From Talpa occidentalis (lineage: Eukaryota; Chordata; Mammalia; Eulipotyphla; Talpidae), in NCBI RefSeq assembly GCF_014898055.3, contig NW_023603184.1:29366808-29430807 (forward strand): DNA of 64,000 nt. Reading direction: 5' to 3'. A program made the translations under genes and the position numbers. Shown piece by piece: positions 21,568 through 32,853 of the stretch (positions are counted from its first letter, which is position 1; every line of letters begins with the position of its first letter). The notes under the pieces are model-generated. The model was not told the origin of the DNA and did not search any database. It saw only the letters and a program-made list of their open reading frames with translations.

Positions 21568-21826
21568 GGACCTCCCTGGTGGCACAAGAGGCTAAGATGC
21601 AACCTATGAAGCTATCTGCAGCCAATGCAGCATGAATTCAATCCCCAGCAAGGGAGCTACCCACATGGCACAGCAGACCTCTCCCATCTCACCCGCTGTG
21701 TATTTCAGTCAATCTGCTTGTTCTGTTCCCCACTCTGTCTCTGGTGAATCCTCTCACCCCCCCACATCTGGCCTGTACCCCAGTTCTTGTATGCATAAAT
21801 AAATAACTCTTTAAAAAAATTGAAAA
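21568..21826 (+). mobile_element. SINE type 2
   Basis: Starts GGACCTCCCTGGTGGCACAAG. Flanks ATTAAAGGCACCTGTG and ATAAAGGGATCTGTG are a decayed target duplication, so this copy is old. Confidence 0.9.
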
Positions 21827-22097
21827 AATAAAGGGATCTGTGATAAGCAAAATACAAAACAGTTCATTCTGTTCTTTACCAGGTTGGTTGGCTTTCAATG
21901 GCTATTTACTAGTCACTAAGTAATTAGGTGGTCTTGGGAATGCCATTTAACTTCTTTTGAGCTTAATTTACCTATTTGTGAAAGAGAGGGGATGGTGACT
22001 CTTAGAACCAGTTCTAAAATAGTGTGGGTATAAATAACTGTAGAATATTTACAGTGAAAGTATGAAAGCTTTGAATGGGAAGCTAAGTTTTAGGAGG

Positions 22098-22330
22098 CAA
22101 TGTTGTGCAGTGTAAGGGTACAGGATTTGATATTAGACACCCTAGGTTATAATTCCCAACTCCATTTCTCAGTTATGTGTTCTTAGGCAGTTTCGTTAAA
22201 TCCCCCAATCTTCCACTTCCTCATCTCTAAAATAAAGGCAGTAATACCTACCTTGTTGTGAAGTTTGGAAATAACATCTTAAAATGTTGGGCACAACTAG
22301 CATATCTTCAGAAATAAAAGATAGGCATTA
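22098..22330 (+). repeat. MIR SINE
   Basis: Follows the MIR core in order: unspecific tRNA-like start, TTCTTAGGCAGTTTCGTTAAAT, CCTCATCTCTAAAATAAAGG, ACCTACCTTGTTGTGAAG. About 25-30 percent diverged, as expected for a mammal-wide element. Confidence 0.85.
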
Positions 22331-22371
22331 TTATTGATTATATGAAGTTTTTCATTCTGTTTTTTCTTACG

Positions 22372-22483
22372 ATTTAACAAATACCTTATAGAAGGCTTAT
22401 CATGTACCAGAAACTATTCTCACTGCTTCAAAATATTAATTCATTCAGTGTTATAGCATCCCTATGAGGTAGGTATTATTATT
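22372..22483 (-). repeat. MIR SINE, left part (split by L1)
   Basis: Antisense MIR text ending CCCTATGAGGTAGGTATTATT. It continues at 28282 after the L1 plus SINE insert, where GGTCACTTCCATTTTACTCC and AACTTGCCCAAAG complete the core. Confidence 0.85.
22464..22482 (+). other. Left target-site duplication of the SINE-L1 insert
   Basis: TATGAGGTAGGTATTATTA, repeated with one change (TACGAGG...) at 28264-28281. Together they bracket the L1 and the SINE at 27995-28263. Confidence 0.8.
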
Positions 22484-22701
22484 ATTATTATTATTATTTT
22501 AGTTTTTAAATTTTTTCTTTTCTTTTTTTTAAAAATTTTATTTTTATATTCCCCAAACAATTGCAACCCCTTTATTTTGACCCCAATCCCTCCCCCCCGC
22601 CCCCAACCCCTCATAAAGTGTCTCTGGTTCATAGTTGTTTGTTGATTATGATTTTCTCTTTCTTATAGATATTCATTTTCCTGGTCCCTTATTTAAGTTT
22701 T

Positions 22702-25700
22702 CTAGCTTCCTGCTATGAGTGAGGCCATCTGATATTTTTCTTTTTCTTTCTGGCTTATTTCGCTGAGCATGATCCCTTCCAGCGCCATCCATGTTGCTGC
22801 AAACTGCATGTGTTTATCTTTTTTGAATGCTGAGTAATATTCCATGGTGTATATGTACCACATCTTCTTGATCCAGTCATCTATTTTTGGGCATTTGGGT
22901 TCATTCCAAAGCTTAGCTATTGTAAACAGTGCTGCTATAAACATAGGGGTGCAGGTGCTCTTTGGAGTTGATGTTTCTGTGTCATTTGGGTAAATACCTA
23001 GGAGTGGAATTGCTGGATCCTATGGAAACTCTGTGTTTAGTAGGTCCAGAAATCTCCACACAGCTCTCCATAGTGGTTGGACCAGTTTGCACTCCCACCA
23101 ACAGTGCACAAGAGTTCCTTTTTCTCCACATCCTCGCCAACATTTGTTGTTGCTAGTTTTTTTAATATGTGCCATTCTCACTGGTGTGAGATGGTATCTC
23201 ATGGTAGTTTTGATTTGCATTTCCCTGATTACGAGTGATGGTGAACATTTTTTCATATGCCTCTTAGCTATTTGTATTTCCTCTTCAGAGAAGTTTCTTT
23301 TTAGCTCTTCTGCCCATTTTTGGACAGGATTATATTCTTTGTTTTTGTTGAGTCTCATCAGCTCTTTGCAGATTTTTGTGATCAGTCCTTTATCATTAGT
23401 GTTGTGTGCAAAAATGTTCTCCCAGTAGGTGGGGTTTCTCTTAGTTTTTGTTATTGTCTTTTGCTGTGCAGAAGCTCTTTAATTTGATGTAGTCCCAGCT
23501 TTTGATCTTTGCATTCATTATCACTGCTTTAGGTGATGTGTCTGTAAAGATGTCTTTGATGTGCATATCCCGTAGTATTTCGCCTATATTTCCTTCTATG
23601 TATTTTATGGTTTCAGGTCTTATGTCTAGTTCTTTAATCCATTTTCAGTTGGTTTTTGTGTATGGTGTGAGGTAGTAGTCAAGCTTCATTCTTTTGCATG
23701 TAGTGACCCAGTTTTCCCAGCACCATTTATTGAACAAACTTTTTTTGCTCCAATGCATATTCTTTGCTCCTTTGTCAAATATTAGCTGACCATAAATCTG
23801 TGGGTTTATTTCTGGATTTTCTATTCGATTCTATTGGTCTGTGTGTCTGTTCTTGTTCTAATACCATGCAGTTTTGATGATTATGGCTTTGTAGTATAGT
23901 TTGAAATCTGGGAGTGTGATGCCTCCATTCCCTTCTTTTTTTTTCAGGAGAGCTTTGGCTATTCGGGGTTTTTGGTGATTCCATACGAATTTCATCAATA
24001 TTTGTTCTATTTCTTTGAAGACTAACATTGAAATTTTTATTGGAATAGCATTGAATCTGTATATTGCTTTCGGTAGGATGGCCATTTTAATAATGTTTAT
24101 TCTTCCAATCCATGAGCAGGGGATGTCTTTCCATTTCTTTGTATCTTCTTCTATTTCTTTTAACAGTGTTTTATAGTTTTCTTTGTAAAGGTCCTTTACC
24201 TCTTTTGTTAGATTTATTCCCAAGTATTTGATTTTTTTTTGTTTCGATAATAAAGGGGATTTTTTTTTCATTTCTTCTTCTTTCGATTGTTTGTGTATAG
24301 GAAGGCTACTGACTTTTGCATGTTGATTTTGTATCCTGCCACTTTGCTGAACTGATTGATGAGTTTAATTAGTTTTTCTATGGAGTTTTTTGGGGTTCCC
24401 TATGTAGATTATCATATCATCTGCAAATAATGATAGTTTGACTTCTTTTCCTATTTGGATTCCTTGTATGTCTTTCTCTTGTCTTATTGCTCTGGCTAGG
24501 ACTTCCAGTAATATCTATTGATATTATCATGTGGTTTTTATATTTCTTTTTGTTGATGTGTTGGATAACGTTGATTGATTTTTGGATGTTGAACCATCCT
24601 TGTGTCCCTGGAATGAATCCTACTTGGTCGTGGTGAATTATCTTATGGATACACTGTTGGATTCTGATAGCTAAAATTTTATTGAGGATTTTTGCATCAG
24701 TGTTTATTAGGGAGACTGGCCTACAGTTTTCTTTTTTTGTGTTGTCCTTGTTCAGTTTTGGTATTAGTGTAATGTTGGCTTCATAGAACGTGTAAGGTAT
24801 TATACCTTCCTTCTCAATTTTTTGGAAGAGTTTGTGAAGGATAGGCACTAATTCGTCTCTGAATGTTTGGTAGAATTCATTTGTAAATCCATCAGGTCCT
24901 GGGCTTTTGTTTTTGGGGAGGTTTTTGATTACCATTTCAATTTCGCTACTTGTAATTGGTCTGTTTAGGTGTTCTATTTCTTCTTTATCTAGCTTTGGGT
25001 GATTGTAGAGTTGTAGGAATTTGTCCATCTCCTCTAGATTATTGAACTTGTTTCCATGTAACTGTTCATAGTAGTTTCTGATTATTCTTTTGATTTCTGC
25101 TGTGTCCATTGTGATTTCTCCTCTTTCATTTATGATCCTGTTTATTTGTGCTTTCTCCCCTTTTTCCCTTGTGAGCCTGGCTAGGGGTTTGTCTATTTTA
25201 TTTATTTTTTCGAAGAAACAGCTCTTGGTTTCATTGATCTTTTGGATTGTTTTTTAAATTTCGATTTTATTTATTTCTGCTTTGGTTTTTATTATTTCTT
25301 TTCTTCTACTGGTTTTGGGGTTTTTTTTGTTGTTCTTTTTCTAGATCTTTGAGCTTCGAGATTAGGTTGTTTCTTTGAGTTCTTTCTTGTTTCTTGATGT
25401 GAGCCTCTATTGCTATATATTTTCCTCTTATTACTGTTTTTGCTGCATCCCATACATTTAGGAAATTGGTGTCCTCCTTGTCATTCAATTCAAAGAATTT
25501 TTTAATTTCTTCTTTGATCTCCTCGTTAGTCCAGTGGACTTCCAGTAGTGTGGGTTTCAATCTCCATGAGGTAGGAGAGTACCTTGCCTTCTTTTTATGG
25601 TTTATTTCTAGTTTGATGCCTTCATGGTCAGAAAAGATGGTTGGTATGATTTCAATCTTGGTGTATCTGTTGATGTTTGTCTTGTGCCCCAGTATGTGAT

Positions 25701-26313
25701 TGATCCTGGAGAATGATCCGTGTGCGCTTGAGAAAAATGTATACTCAGATTTTTTTGGGTTTAGTGTTCTATAGATGTCTGTTAAGCCCAAGCACTCTAG
25801 ATCCTTATTTAGAGCTTTAGTGTCTTTACTTATTTTTTGTCTCGTTGATCTATCCATTGTTGATAGTGGTGTGTTGAAGTCTCCTACTACGTATGTGTTT
25901 TCTCTGATGTCTGTTTTCAGAGATGCCAATAGTTGTCTGATATATTTTGGTGCTCCTTCTTTGGGTGAATATATGTTAATGAGTGTTATTTCTTCTTGAA
26001 GTATTGTCCCCTTGATCATAATGTAATAACCACTGGGGTCTCTTTTTATCTTTTTGAGTTTGAAATCTCTTTTATCTGATATAAGTATAGCTGTTCCTGC
26101 CTTCTTTTTTGGTCCATTTGCTTGTAGAATTGTTTTCCATCCTTTAACTTTGAGTCTATTTTTATCTTTTGCAGCTAAATGTGTTTCCTGGAGACAGCAA
26201 AAGGTTGGGTTTTGTTTCTTAATCCAGCCTGCGACTCTATGTCTTTTTATTGAAGAGTTTAGTCCATTTACATTTAGAGTTAGTATTGATATGTTAGCAT
26301 CTGTATTTGCCAT
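22702..26313 (-). pseudogene. L1 ORF2 (endonuclease and reverse transcriptase), broken
   Basis: The longest open piece (25306-26313, 335 codons) starts at the ORF2 ATG. It has the N-terminal apurinic-type endonuclease signature N-V-N-G-L-N, the catalytic Glu in Q-E-T-H-L and a G-D-F-N motif near residue 145. Further pieces at 24417-25109 and 23858-24271 cover the reverse transcriptase. The F-A-D-D active-site box is readable on the minus strand at 24411-24427 but in a different frame from the piece upstream. Around 24510 a stretch of roughly 200 bp is missing compared with the usual L1 layout (part of it is present in the old L1 at 5736-5959). Pieces at 23020-23358 and 22702-22944 are the C-terminal region. 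It cannot make an active protein. Confidence 0.93.
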
Positions 26314-26387
26314 TGTGTTTGTCTTTCCTTTGATTTTATTTATTTATTCTTTTAATAACTTTTTTTTGGGGGGGGCTTCTTTTGTTG

Positions 26388-27412
26388 TTATTCGTCCCTC
26401 TGCGGTTCTGGCTTTAGGACTCCTTGTAGTATTTTTTGGAGTGGTGGTTTAGTCGTAATGAAATTCCAGAGTTTCTGTTTGTCTGGGAAGATCCTTATTC
26501 TTTCTTCATAGAGGAAGGAGAGCTTTGCGGGATAGAGTATTCTTGGCTGGCATCTGTTTTCTTGGAGTCTGTTGACTATGTCCCTCCACTCTCTCCTTGC
26601 CCGTAGTGTTTCTTCGGAGAAGTCTGATGTCAGTCTGATTGGTTTTCCTTTGAATGTTATCAGTTTCTTCCCTCTTGTCACTTTCATTATTTTTTCCTTG
26701 TCTTGGATTCTTGGGAGCTTTACTATTATGTGTCTGGCTGTATTTTTCCTTTTGTCATGGAAGTTTGGTGTTCTTCTTGCTTCTTGTATATCAATTTTAA
26801 GCTCCTTCTTCATGTTTGGGAAGTTCTCTTCAATTATATCCTTGAATATTTTCTCTGTTCCTACATCTCTCTCCTCTCCTTCTGGGATTCCTATAACTCT
26901 TACATTCCTTTCCTCATGGAGTCAGATAGTTCCCGAAGTCTTTCTTCGGTCTTTTTCCTTCATACTTCTCCTTCCTTTTCTGTTTTAGTTCTTTTTATTT
27001 CTGTGTCTTCAAGAGTACTTATTTGTTCTTTGATTTCATCTATTCTGCTTTCATTGCTTTTCCCAGAGTTCTTTAGCGCCTCCATTAATTCTTTGATCTC
27101 CTGCATTTCTTTTACTTCCCTCTTTAGGGACTCAATTTCATTCTTCTGGTCATTGATTATTTTTCCCTTATCATTGTTTTCCTTTATGACTTCTGTCAGT
27201 TTTTTAATCATGGCAATTTTAAATTCTCTATCTGGAAGGCTCAGAAGTTCTTCCAAGTTACTGTCGTTGCAATCTGGTAGGTGGTTTTCTTTTTGTGGTG
27301 TGCTTTTTTCCTGAGGAGTTGCTGGGTTGCATGTGGTTTTTCTACTCCCTGCTGCCTGTTTTCTAATTTGCCGTATTCCTTGGGACACTGTGTTGCTGGT
27401 ACTGGCCAGCAT
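26388..27412 (-). pseudogene. L1 ORF1 (RNA-binding chaperone), frameshifted
   Basis: Two open pieces: 26960-27412 (N-terminal, 150 codons, heptad-rich, many Glu/Lys, coiled coil for trimer formation) and 26388-26813 (RRM and C-terminal domain, with A-R-R-E-W-R and L-S-F-L-Y-E residues). They are offset by a frameshift between 26813 and 26960. Joined length is about 340 codons, the usual size for mammalian ORF1p. In a working L1 it coats the L1 RNA; here it is dead. Confidence 0.9.
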
Positions 27413-27951
27413 CTTGGGCGAACTTCCCAGCTCACCTCTGGCTCCTCTGGGAGACTTCTGCTGGTTTCACACAGTCTCCACCAAAGAAAGGTCCCTGCTG
27501 CAAAATGCCAGTGCCGGGGATGCGCTCCCCTGCTTGCCCGGTCTGCCCCAATGGTGGGTGCTGCTCCCCTCTGGGCTGGGACTGCAGGCCAGAAGGGGCC
27601 TGGCTTGGGCAAGCCTCTCAGCTCACTCTGGCTCCTCAGGGAGCCTTCTGCTGGTTTCACACAGTCTCCACCAAAGAATGGTCCCTGCTGCAAAATGCCG
27701 GTGCTGGGGACGCGCTCCCCTGCGTGCCCGGTCTGCCCCTGTGGTGGGTGCCGCTCCCCTCTGGGCTGGAACTGCAGGCTAGAAGGCGCCTGGCATGGGC
27801 AAGCCTCCCAGCTTACCTCTGGCTCCTCGGGGAGCCTTCTGCTGGTTTCACACAGTCTCCACCAAAGAAAGGTCCCTGATGCAAAATGGCGATGCAGGGG
27901 ACATGCTCCCCTGCATGCCTGGTCAGCCCCAGCAGTGGGCGCCACTCCCCT
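27413..27951 (-). promoter_or_regulatory. L1 5'UTR made of about 190-bp tandem monomers
   Basis: The block starting GGCTCCTC and followed by TTCTGCTGGTTTCACACAG recurs at 27440, 27630 and 27821, spacing 190 and 191 bp, with about 90 percent identity by eye. There are two full units next to ORF1 and a third cut short at its 5' side (highest coordinates) at about 27951. The units are GC-rich. Tandem promoter monomers are known in rodent L1s; I infer a similar promoter role here. Confidence 0.85.
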
Positions 27952-27994
27952 ATTATTATTATTTTTTAAGAGCTTCTGCTCAAGTAGCTGAGTC
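27952..27994 (-). other. Linker between L1 5'UTR and the fused SINE
   Basis: Reads (ATT)n, TTTTTTAAGAGCTTCTGCTC, AAGTAGCTGAGTC on +. It is not monomer sequence and not MIR. The ATT run resembles the target site, but a full target copy appears only after the SINE. Confidence 0.4.
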
Positions 27995-28263
27995 TTTTTT
28001 TTTTTTTTAATTAATTTATTTATTTATACAAGCACTGGGTACAATCAGAAGCGCAGGAGGGTGAGAGAATTCACCAGAGCCAGAGCGGGGAGCAGAACAG
28101 GCAGACTGACGAAATACATTGCTGAGGGGAGCAGCGGGCGGGGCAGGGGAGGTCTGCCCTCCATGTGGGACCCTTGCTGGTAGCCAGGGATCGAACCAGT
28201 GCTGCAGAAGTTGTGGGCAGCTTTGCAGCCCAGTGCTCAACTGCTGCGCCACCGGGGAGGCCC
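27995..28263 (-). mobile_element. SINE type 1 fused to the 5' side of the L1
   Basis: Complete type 1 SINE, same orientation as the L1, with its 5' end (GGGGAGGCCC on +) touching the right target duplication TACGAGGTAGG at 28264. I find no separate target duplication around the SINE alone. Confidence 0.92.
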
Positions 28264-28400
28264 TACGAGGTAGGTATTATTATGGTCACTTCCATTTTAC
28301 TCCTGAGGCATGCAGGTTAAATAACTTGCCCAAAGTTGTAGAGCATGTTGTAGTGCTGGAATTCTATACCCAGGAGTTCTGGAGTCTTAATCACTTTTTT
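28264..28400 (-). repeat. MIR SINE, right part, including the right target-site duplication
   Basis: The duplication copy TACGAGGTAGGTATTATTAT (28264-28283) runs straight into the MIR text GGTCACTTCC, TTTACTCCTGAGGCATG, TAACTTGCCCAAAG and ATACCCAGGAGTTCTGGAGTC. Confidence 0.85.
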
Positions 28401-28761
28401 TAATTCTTCTCAAGCCAACCTCTGACTAAATCATGAGAAAAGCCACATTTGGCTTCTTTAATAAATCTAACAGAGTGATTGAATGGCTTTGTTTATGGAG
28501 ACACTATAATCTGTGCATTGTTCTCTGCTTTGGAGAATAGATTAAGGACTGAGTCAATAAAAATTTTATTTTCTTAAAGAGTCATATCTTTATACTAACA
28601 ATTTTTTTACTCATGGGTGTGGTTTTCTGCCTTAGGTTCTCCAAGGTCTGAGACTTTGTTTGTAAATGATTCAGGGAGGAGGTCTTTTGTTAGACTCTGG
28701 GCTCTGTTCTCAGAAAGCACCACCCAAAGTTCAGGAAATAGGAGAATCAGTCTGTGGCTTA
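28401..28761. other. No feature recognised
   Basis: Unassigned sequence between the split MIR and a short SINE. Nothing seen. Confidence 0.4.
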
Positions 28762-28772
28762 TACCTCGGACT

Positions 28773-28889
28773 TTTTTTTTTTTTTTTTTTGTGGGACCCT
28801 CGCTGGCAGCCGGGTATCGAACTGGTGCTGCAGAGGCCACAGGCAGCCTCGCAACCCAGCGCTCAACCACTGAGCAACCGGGGAGGCCC
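28773..28889 (-). mobile_element. Short SINE variant: tRNA-like head with poly(A) only
   Basis: Poly(T) joins directly to GTGGGACCCTCGC, then B-box and A-box parts to GGGGAGGCCC. The 3' half of the SINE (about 150 bp) is absent. Target duplication TACCTCGGACTTTT (28762-28775) / TACCTTGGACTTTT (28890-28903) shows it inserted in this short form. Confidence 0.88.
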
Positions 28890-28903
28890 TACCTTGGACT
28901 TTT

Positions 28904-31044
28904 GTTAGAACTCATGGATTAGTAATTCCCATTATTGGGTATCTGCAATGGCTCTGTTCTGACTTAAGTCCAAGGGGAGTAAACCTTAAGAAATGAAGAA
29001 AAATAAAGGAGATGGAGAAAAAAGAATAATCTCCAGATCTCAGGGTTCTGTTGAGTTATGACTGCCCCCAAATGAGATCCCAATAGTGACAATGCCACAT
29101 ATCAAAGAAGGGCAAAATGACCATCTAAGCAGATGTAGAAAGACATTGGCCAATAAAATGGTTTCTTCTTTTTACCATGATTACAAAAAGACCACAGGTG
29201 ACATGTAAAGAAAAGTTAAATACTGTTCTTTTTCCTCCCAACACCTATGAGCTAACACCAGGACACCTGTATCCATGAACTACAACCTCGTTTGAGAATG
29301 CAGGGGAGAAAATTTTACCTCTTTCTCTTTAGGGATTTTGGTTGGACCTGAGAATTAAACCAAGATAAAGAGAAATTAATAGGAGAAAAGTATGCAAATT
29401 TATTTGTTTTATGTGACATGCAAACTCTCATTAGAAAATGGCAAAACCTACAGAATTTTACTAGCTTAAAGAAAAGGTAAACAATTCTAAAAAAAAAAAT
29501 TGTATGGGGAGACTAGTGGAAGATAAGAAGTATTATAACAAGCTCTTTTTGGACAGAATTTTCTCAGTTTTGATTCCCCATTAAAGAAAGTTTCTTTTCT
29601 CTTTGAATATGGAGGACATTTTTCATATGGGAGTTTTTATATCCATTTGCAGAGAGAAAAGGGCAGATGAGAATGTCCTTGCATCTGCTATTTTTAAATT
29701 GCCTTAAACTCAAAATAATCCTTATGCCAAAGTGGCATATTATAGCATATTCTGCCACCTTTTATTCCCTTCCTTTGAAAATTCCCTCAAAAGTTTAATA
29801 GTCCAGAATCTGAGTTGGTAGATTATTCTGTATCTCATTGTATTAGTCTCTTAATCTTAGGCTTTGGATATTGGGCCTATTTGAATAGATCAGTTCAGTT
29901 AAACAATTGTCTTGTTCAGGAGGTAGTTATGCAGGAGGGAGTAGTTGTTAATCTAAGTTAGGTCTCTATGTGGTGTAAACTGACATTTAACAAGTGATGT
30001 TTTTATGAAAACAACCAAAAACTCCCAAACATTAATAGTTAGAAATCTGGTTTCTGAATCTAAAGGACAGCCAGTCAAGAAGATTTTTATATTTGAGCTA
30101 AAAGCAGCTATAGGTGGTAAATTTGATCAACTGTAATTTGTCCTAATTTGATGAATGTCCTGGTAATGGCATTGGGTGTTTCAGTGTATTTTCTGAGTTG
30201 CTCACACAGTAGCAGGTACAAGGTTTGTTTATAGCAGGTCCTTGAATAATGTTGTTTTGTTCAATGTCAATTTGTTGTAATGTTTATTGAGGAAAAGTCA
30301 ATTCCTGGCTGCAGCGACTGTGTAGTTTGCATATTTTCCACCTCTGCATGGGTTTTCTCTGAGTAATCCCATTTCCTTTCACATTCCAAAGATGCACATT
30401 AGGCTATCAAGTCTACATTGTCTCAGTATAAGTGAAAATAGGGGTGTGTGTGTGTGTGTATGTGTGTGCATGCACGTGCATGTATGTGAACCTTGTGATG
30501 AAATGGTGTGCTGTCCAGATTTGGTTTCCATTTTGTGCCCTGATCTGTTGATAGACTACAGCTTCTTGATAACCTGAACTGGAATAATCAGGTTGGAAAA
30601 TGAATGAATATATATTATTGCCTATTATTAGAAGTATTTGGGGTCATTATTTAAGAGTTTGGAGATGTTTTGTGACTAGAAATATGCTGGAGGAACTTAA
30701 CTCTTGTTGACATCAATTAATGTATTGGTTTTGTCATGTGTTACTTGACTTAAAGTCACAATTTCCAAGAACCTATCTATAATATTAAGTGAGGACTTAA
30801 TATTGTGGAGATTTTTCTGAAGTTTATATTAACTTTATATCACATTGGTGTAGGATGTGGGGAAAAAGGGCAGTTTTAGTTCTTAGCAACTTTGAGTCAA
30901 AAGAATGGAAAAGATTATGGAAAACTTGAAGAATTCAGGATCCTGTTCATAGATATAACAAAACCTCAAAGACAATGAATAGGGCTAGAACTCACTATCC
31001 ATGAGTATCATAGTCTTTCATTGACAGCTAACTTTCTTCCTACA
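28904..31044. other. No gene; (GT)n at about 30444-30470
   Basis: Two kilobases without a recognisable gene or young repeat. A GT-rich microsatellite with CA/TG interruptions runs 30444-30490. The rest looks unique, possibly with decayed ancient repeats. Confidence 0.4.
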
Positions 31045-32215
31045 GTAAACCTCATTTTATTTTGTTTTTATTAAAATACCACTGGTTTATAACACTGTAG
31101 ATATTTCAAATGTATGCTAACACACCACACCTGCCACCAAGGCACCAAAGTCCATTATACCCTGCCCCCTTTTACAGTTTTACAGTCAGATTTCTAGGGT
31201 TTGTTTTGGCTTGGTCTTGTCTGACTCTGTTTTGGTCCTCTAGATTACATATATGAGAAAAATTATCAGGCATTTATCTTTTTTATTTATTTATTTGTTT
31301 GTTTGTTTGTTTTGTTTATACATGCACTGGGTACAGTCAGAAAAGCGGGAGGGTGAGAGAATTCACCAAAGGCAGAGCAGGGAGCAGAGCAGGCAGAAGG
31401 ACCGAAGTACACTGCTGAGGGGAGCAGCGGGCGGCAGGAGAGGTCTGCGCGCCATGTGGGACCCTCCTCCAGTGGCCGGGGGACAGCTGGGGATCAAACG
31501 GGTGCCGCAGAGTACGCGGGCAGCTTCGCAACCCAGCGCTCAACCGCTGCGCCACCGGGAAAGCCCTGGCATTTATCTTTCTCCTGGCTTATGCCACTTA
31601 GCACAGTCCCCTCCAGTTTCATTCAAGTTGTTGCAAATGGTACGAGTTCATCTTTGTTTTAACCTATGTAGCACTTCTATGTGTTTGTATGGGGGAGGGG
31701 TGTCTGTGTATACCTCATCTTCTCAATCCACTCATCTGTCCTTGGGCGCTTAGGTTACTTCCATAACTTAGCTATTGTAAATAGTGTTGTAATGAACATA
31801 GGCATGCATGTATCCCTTCTGATTATTGTTCTTCTGTTCTCCAGGTAGATACCTAGGTAGACAAGATGGTAGATCTAATTTTAATATTTTTGGAAACCTC
31901 CATACTATTTTCCATAGGTGCTGGATCATTCTACATTCTCACTAACGGTACACAATAGTTCCTTTATCTCCACATCCTCCCCAACACATGTAGTTTCTGA
32001 ATTTTTTGATATGGGCCATTTTCACAGATATGAGATAGTAGCTCACTGTGTCTTCTTTGGAGAAGTGTTTATTTAGGTCTTCTGTCCATTTTTTGATTGG
32101 TTATCAGCTTTTCTTTTTCTGAGTTGTATAAATTCTTTGTAGTTCTTGAATATTAGCCCCTTGTCAGATTTATGGTGTGCATATATTTCCTCCCATTCAG
32201 TAGGGTGTCTTTCTC
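31045..32215 (-). mobile_element. Old L1 3' fragment, interrupted by a SINE
   Basis: Antisense L1 text on both sides of the SINE: AACACTGTAGATATTTCAAATG, TAGCTATTGTAAATAGTGTTG, TTTTCACAGATATGAGATAG and CCATTTTTTGATTGG. More diverged than the 22.5-kb L1. Confidence 0.85.
31281..31566 (-). mobile_element. SINE type 1 with (TTTG)n tail
   Basis: Target duplication GGCATTTATCTTTT (31269-31282) / GGCATTTATCTTTC (31568-31581), inside the old L1. Confidence 0.93.
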
Positions 32216-32749
32216 CTCATTTTAATAAATATAATTAAGTAGGGTTATTTTGTTTGTAAAATAAAATTGTCATTAAAGCCGGCCTGATGATTCACATAAA
32301 TGCAGCAGGAATAATGATTTATCATATAGGCTGTTTTAAAGTCTGCTTTGTTAGAACTTTTAATAAGGAATTATTAATTACTTTAATAAGGAATCTTATA
32401 TTGAACCTTTAAAATTCTTTTAAAATTACGAAATGAAGCCAAAACCTTGCCATCAGATTTCCTGTAGTGTAGATTTGGGTGATTCCTCCAGGTGCTTAAT
32501 ACATCTTAAGGTCTTGGGCCTGTCAAGAAGTAAACTTCCTTACTCATCAGTAAGGCTGGGAATCCTGTATACAAATCGTCAGGCTGGTATTTCAAGGGAC
32601 TTTATGAGCACCAGCTCCCTAAAGTCAACTTTAGTTCCTTAAATCTGTCTGGTAACATTTCATTCTACATGCACTGAAGTCAAATATGACATTCTGGTGA
32701 GCCTTAGTAAATATAACCAATGTTTACATGTTTACATTGTGTCTTCTTA
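32216..32749. other. No feature recognised
   Basis: Unassigned. No coding signal. Confidence 0.4.
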
Positions 32750-32764
32750 CAAAGAGAATAGATT

Positions 32765-32839
32765 TTTTTTTTTTTTTTTTGGTGGGACCCTCGCCAGCAG
32801 CGAGGGAACAAACCGGAGCTGTGCCTCCAGGGGAGGCCC
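32765..32839 (-). mobile_element. Short SINE variant, head only, with internal deletion
   Basis: Poly(T) joins GGTGGGACCCTCGCC, almost the same point as in the copy at 28773. The middle of the tRNA-like head is also missing, so the body is only about 60 bp. Target duplication CAAAGAGAATAGATT (32750-32764) / CAAAGAGAACAGATT (32839-32853). Confidence 0.85.
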
Positions 32840-32853
32840 AAAGAGAACAGATT

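Larger units (their letters stand above)
22500..27951 (-). mobile_element. Nearly full-length L1 retrotransposon
   Basis: Antisense L1 with all parts in order on the minus strand: monomeric 5'UTR (27951-27413), ORF1 (27412-26388), ORF2 (26313-22702), a short 3'UTR with a G-rich tract (C-rich on +, 22587-22608) and an A-rich tail (T-rich on +, about 22500-22550). Both ORFs are broken by frameshifts and stops, and ORF2 has a deletion. Its 3' end text is shared by the truncated copies at 35732, 42062 and 45020, so it is one of the later-active L1 lineages here. L1 moves by target-primed reverse transcription using its own endonuclease and RT. Confidence 0.95.

Noticed and set aside
27241..27991. 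Overlapping open frames of 234 codons (-) and 236 codons (+) in the L1 5'UTR
   Set aside because: Both run through the GC-rich tandem monomers. Low stop density and the repeat make them long; no start context, domain or conservation signal beyond the repeat.
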